From Massilia sp. YIM B02769 (GTDB lineage: Bacteria > Pseudomonadota > Gammaproteobacteria > Burkholderiales > Burkholderiaceae_D): 64,000 nt of DNA. Location of the stretch: positions 482,908 to 546,907 of the forward strand of contig NZ_JASNRC010000001.1 of assembly GCF_030411995.1 (NCBI RefSeq), written 5' to 3'. The notes under the pieces were generated by a model that did not search any database, was not told the DNA's origin, and saw only the letters and a program-made list of their open reading frames with translations. A program made the position numbers and the translations under genes. Position 1 is the first letter of the stretch. Every line of letters begins with the position of its first letter. This document shows positions 63,204 to 64,000 of this stretch, one piece after another.

Positions 63204-64000
63204 GTGTTTTTGCTTCCAAGGAAATTGATCGCCGGCGCCGTTTTTGCTGCAACCAGCGTCGCCGCCACCCATGTTGCCGCCATGGCCGATGCGCCGCCAG
63301 CGGCAAGCTCGCCCGCACCGGGCGCCGCCACCGTTCCTGCCGCGCCTGCCACCGCATTGGCCACCACCTCGGCCGTCGCATTGGCAGCCGCCCCGGCCAG
63401 CGAGGCATCGCGCGCCGACGACGACACCTTCCTGCTGCTGCGCGAAGCCGCGCGCCAGAACGATGCCGCCCGCACGAATGCGCTGGCTTCGCGCCTGCCG
63501 AACTACGTGCTGCCAGGCTACGTTGAGTATTATCGTCTCAAACCACGCCTGCGCGAGGCCACGCAGGATGAGATCCGCAGCGTGCTCAACCGTTACGAAG
63601 GCAGCGCCGTGGCCGACCGCCTGCGTACCGACTGGCTGCTCGAACTCGGACGCCAGCGCGAGTGGAACACCTTCGAGCGCGAAATGGCCCTGCTGGTACG
63701 CAGCGACGACCTGCAGGTACGCTGCTATGCCTTGCTGGCGCGCGCCCTGCGCGGCGAACGCGTGGCAACCGAAGCGCGCGCCCTGCTGGTCAATCCGCCG
63801 TCATATGGCGAAGGCTGCGCCGCCCTGATGACCCAGCTGTCGCAACTCAACCAGCTGAGCCAGGCCGATCTGCTGGCGCAACTGCGCCTGGCCGGCGAAA
63901 TGGCGGCCACCGGGCCGTCGCGCCGCATCGCCGCGCTGCTCGGAGCGTCCGATACCCGCGCCGCCCAGGCCGTCGACGTGCCGGCGGTGGCGATGGCGCG
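63204..64000 (+). CDS. slt: soluble lytic murein transglycosylase, N-terminal part (cut by window edge)
   Basis: The frame is open to the end of the window. GTG at 63204 has a GAGGG site ten bases upstream and starts a signal peptide (LIAGAVFAATSVAATHVAA), then an Ala/Pro-rich stretch and the helical superhelix typical of Slt70 (RLPNYVLPGYVEYYRLKPRL, SVLNRYEGSAVADRLRTDWL, GRQREWNTFEREMALLVRSD). An in-frame ATG at 63177 is an alternative start. The catalytic domain is beyond the window. Confidence 0.88.
   Translation, partial: MFLLPRKLIAGAVFAATSVAATHVAAMADAPPAASSPAPGAATVPAAPATALATTSAVALAAAPASEASRADDDTFLLLREAARQNDAARTNALASRLPNYVLPGYVEYYRLKPRLREATQDEIRSVLNRYEGSAVADRLRTDWLLELGRQREWNTFEREMALLVRSDDLQVRCYALLARALRGERVATEARALLVNPPSYGEGCAALMTQLSQLNQLSQADLLAQLRLAGEMAATGPSRRIAALLGASDTRAAQAVDVPAVAMA

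Overview
The window is GC-rich chromosomal DNA (roughly two thirds G+C by eye) from a betaproteobacterium. Protein sequences and gene neighbourhoods (petABC next to sspAB, a tad pilus locus, a urease operon, a gsp type II secretion operon, a neisserial/burkholderial-type porin, an SAH riboswitch before ahcY) point to Burkholderiales, most likely Oxalobacteraceae of the Massilia type. That genus call is inference. Apart from the two ends, where one gene is cut at each side, every gene looks intact. There is no rRNA, prophage, insertion sequence or CRISPR array. One tRNA gene (Thr, anticodon TGT) is present.

Layout. 1-8964 (+): the distal half of a Tad/Flp pilus operon (AAA+ ATPase fragment, cpaB, cpaC, small lipoprotein, tadZ, tadA, tadB, tadC, tadD); pilin, prepilin peptidase and TadE/F/G are not in the window. 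9061-10206: two small envelope genes, convergent. 10340-15609 (-): urease operon ureDABCEFG followed by an undescribed small membrane protein. 15781-20771 (-): DUF2939 protein, tRNA-Thr, sspB, sspA, then the cytochrome bc1 genes petABC. 21030-23749 (+): mscL, DegS-like protease, DUF2461, cupin. 24054-27067 (-): gpsA, SH3 protein, secB, grxC, rhodanese. 27175-31919 (+): gpmA, envC-like, ctpA, moeB-like. 32052-43367 (+): a complete general secretion operon in the order gspGHIJKLMN-DEFC, with start/stop overlaps between most neighbours. 43699-51968 (-): XRE regulator, small basic protein, hslU, hslV (with a good sigma-32 promoter), duplicated STAS protein, zinc-finger-less DksA, COG0523 metallochaperone, xerC, DUF484. 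52144-55305: porin (-) and Sel1-repeat protein (+). 55368-57946 (-): dapF and two LpxL-type acyltransferases. 58131-62383 (+): a methyl-cycle cluster, metK, SAH riboswitch, ahcY, small membrane protein, metF. 62543-64000: 5-formyl-THF cyclo-ligase (-) and the start of a soluble lytic transglycosylase (+).

How the genes work together. The methyl-cycle group makes S-adenosylmethionine, hydrolyses the S-adenosylhomocysteine by-product under control of a riboswitch that senses it, and supplies 5-methyl-THF for remethylation; the cyclo-ligase after it feeds the same folate pool. The secretion operon and secB form an export theme, and hslVU, sspAB, the DegS-like protease and ctpA a proteolysis/quality-control theme.

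The least explained signals are not protein genes. First, a dispersed family of GTAG-headed palindromes, often in inverted pairs of about 205-227 bp, sits between operons. Second, two unrelated genes (metF and dapF) end in tandem arrays of 10-11 nt units that each carry a copy of the stop-codon context. I found no clearly new multi-gene system; the small urease-operon membrane protein, the duplicated STAS protein and the stop-codon arrays are the best candidates for something undescribed.
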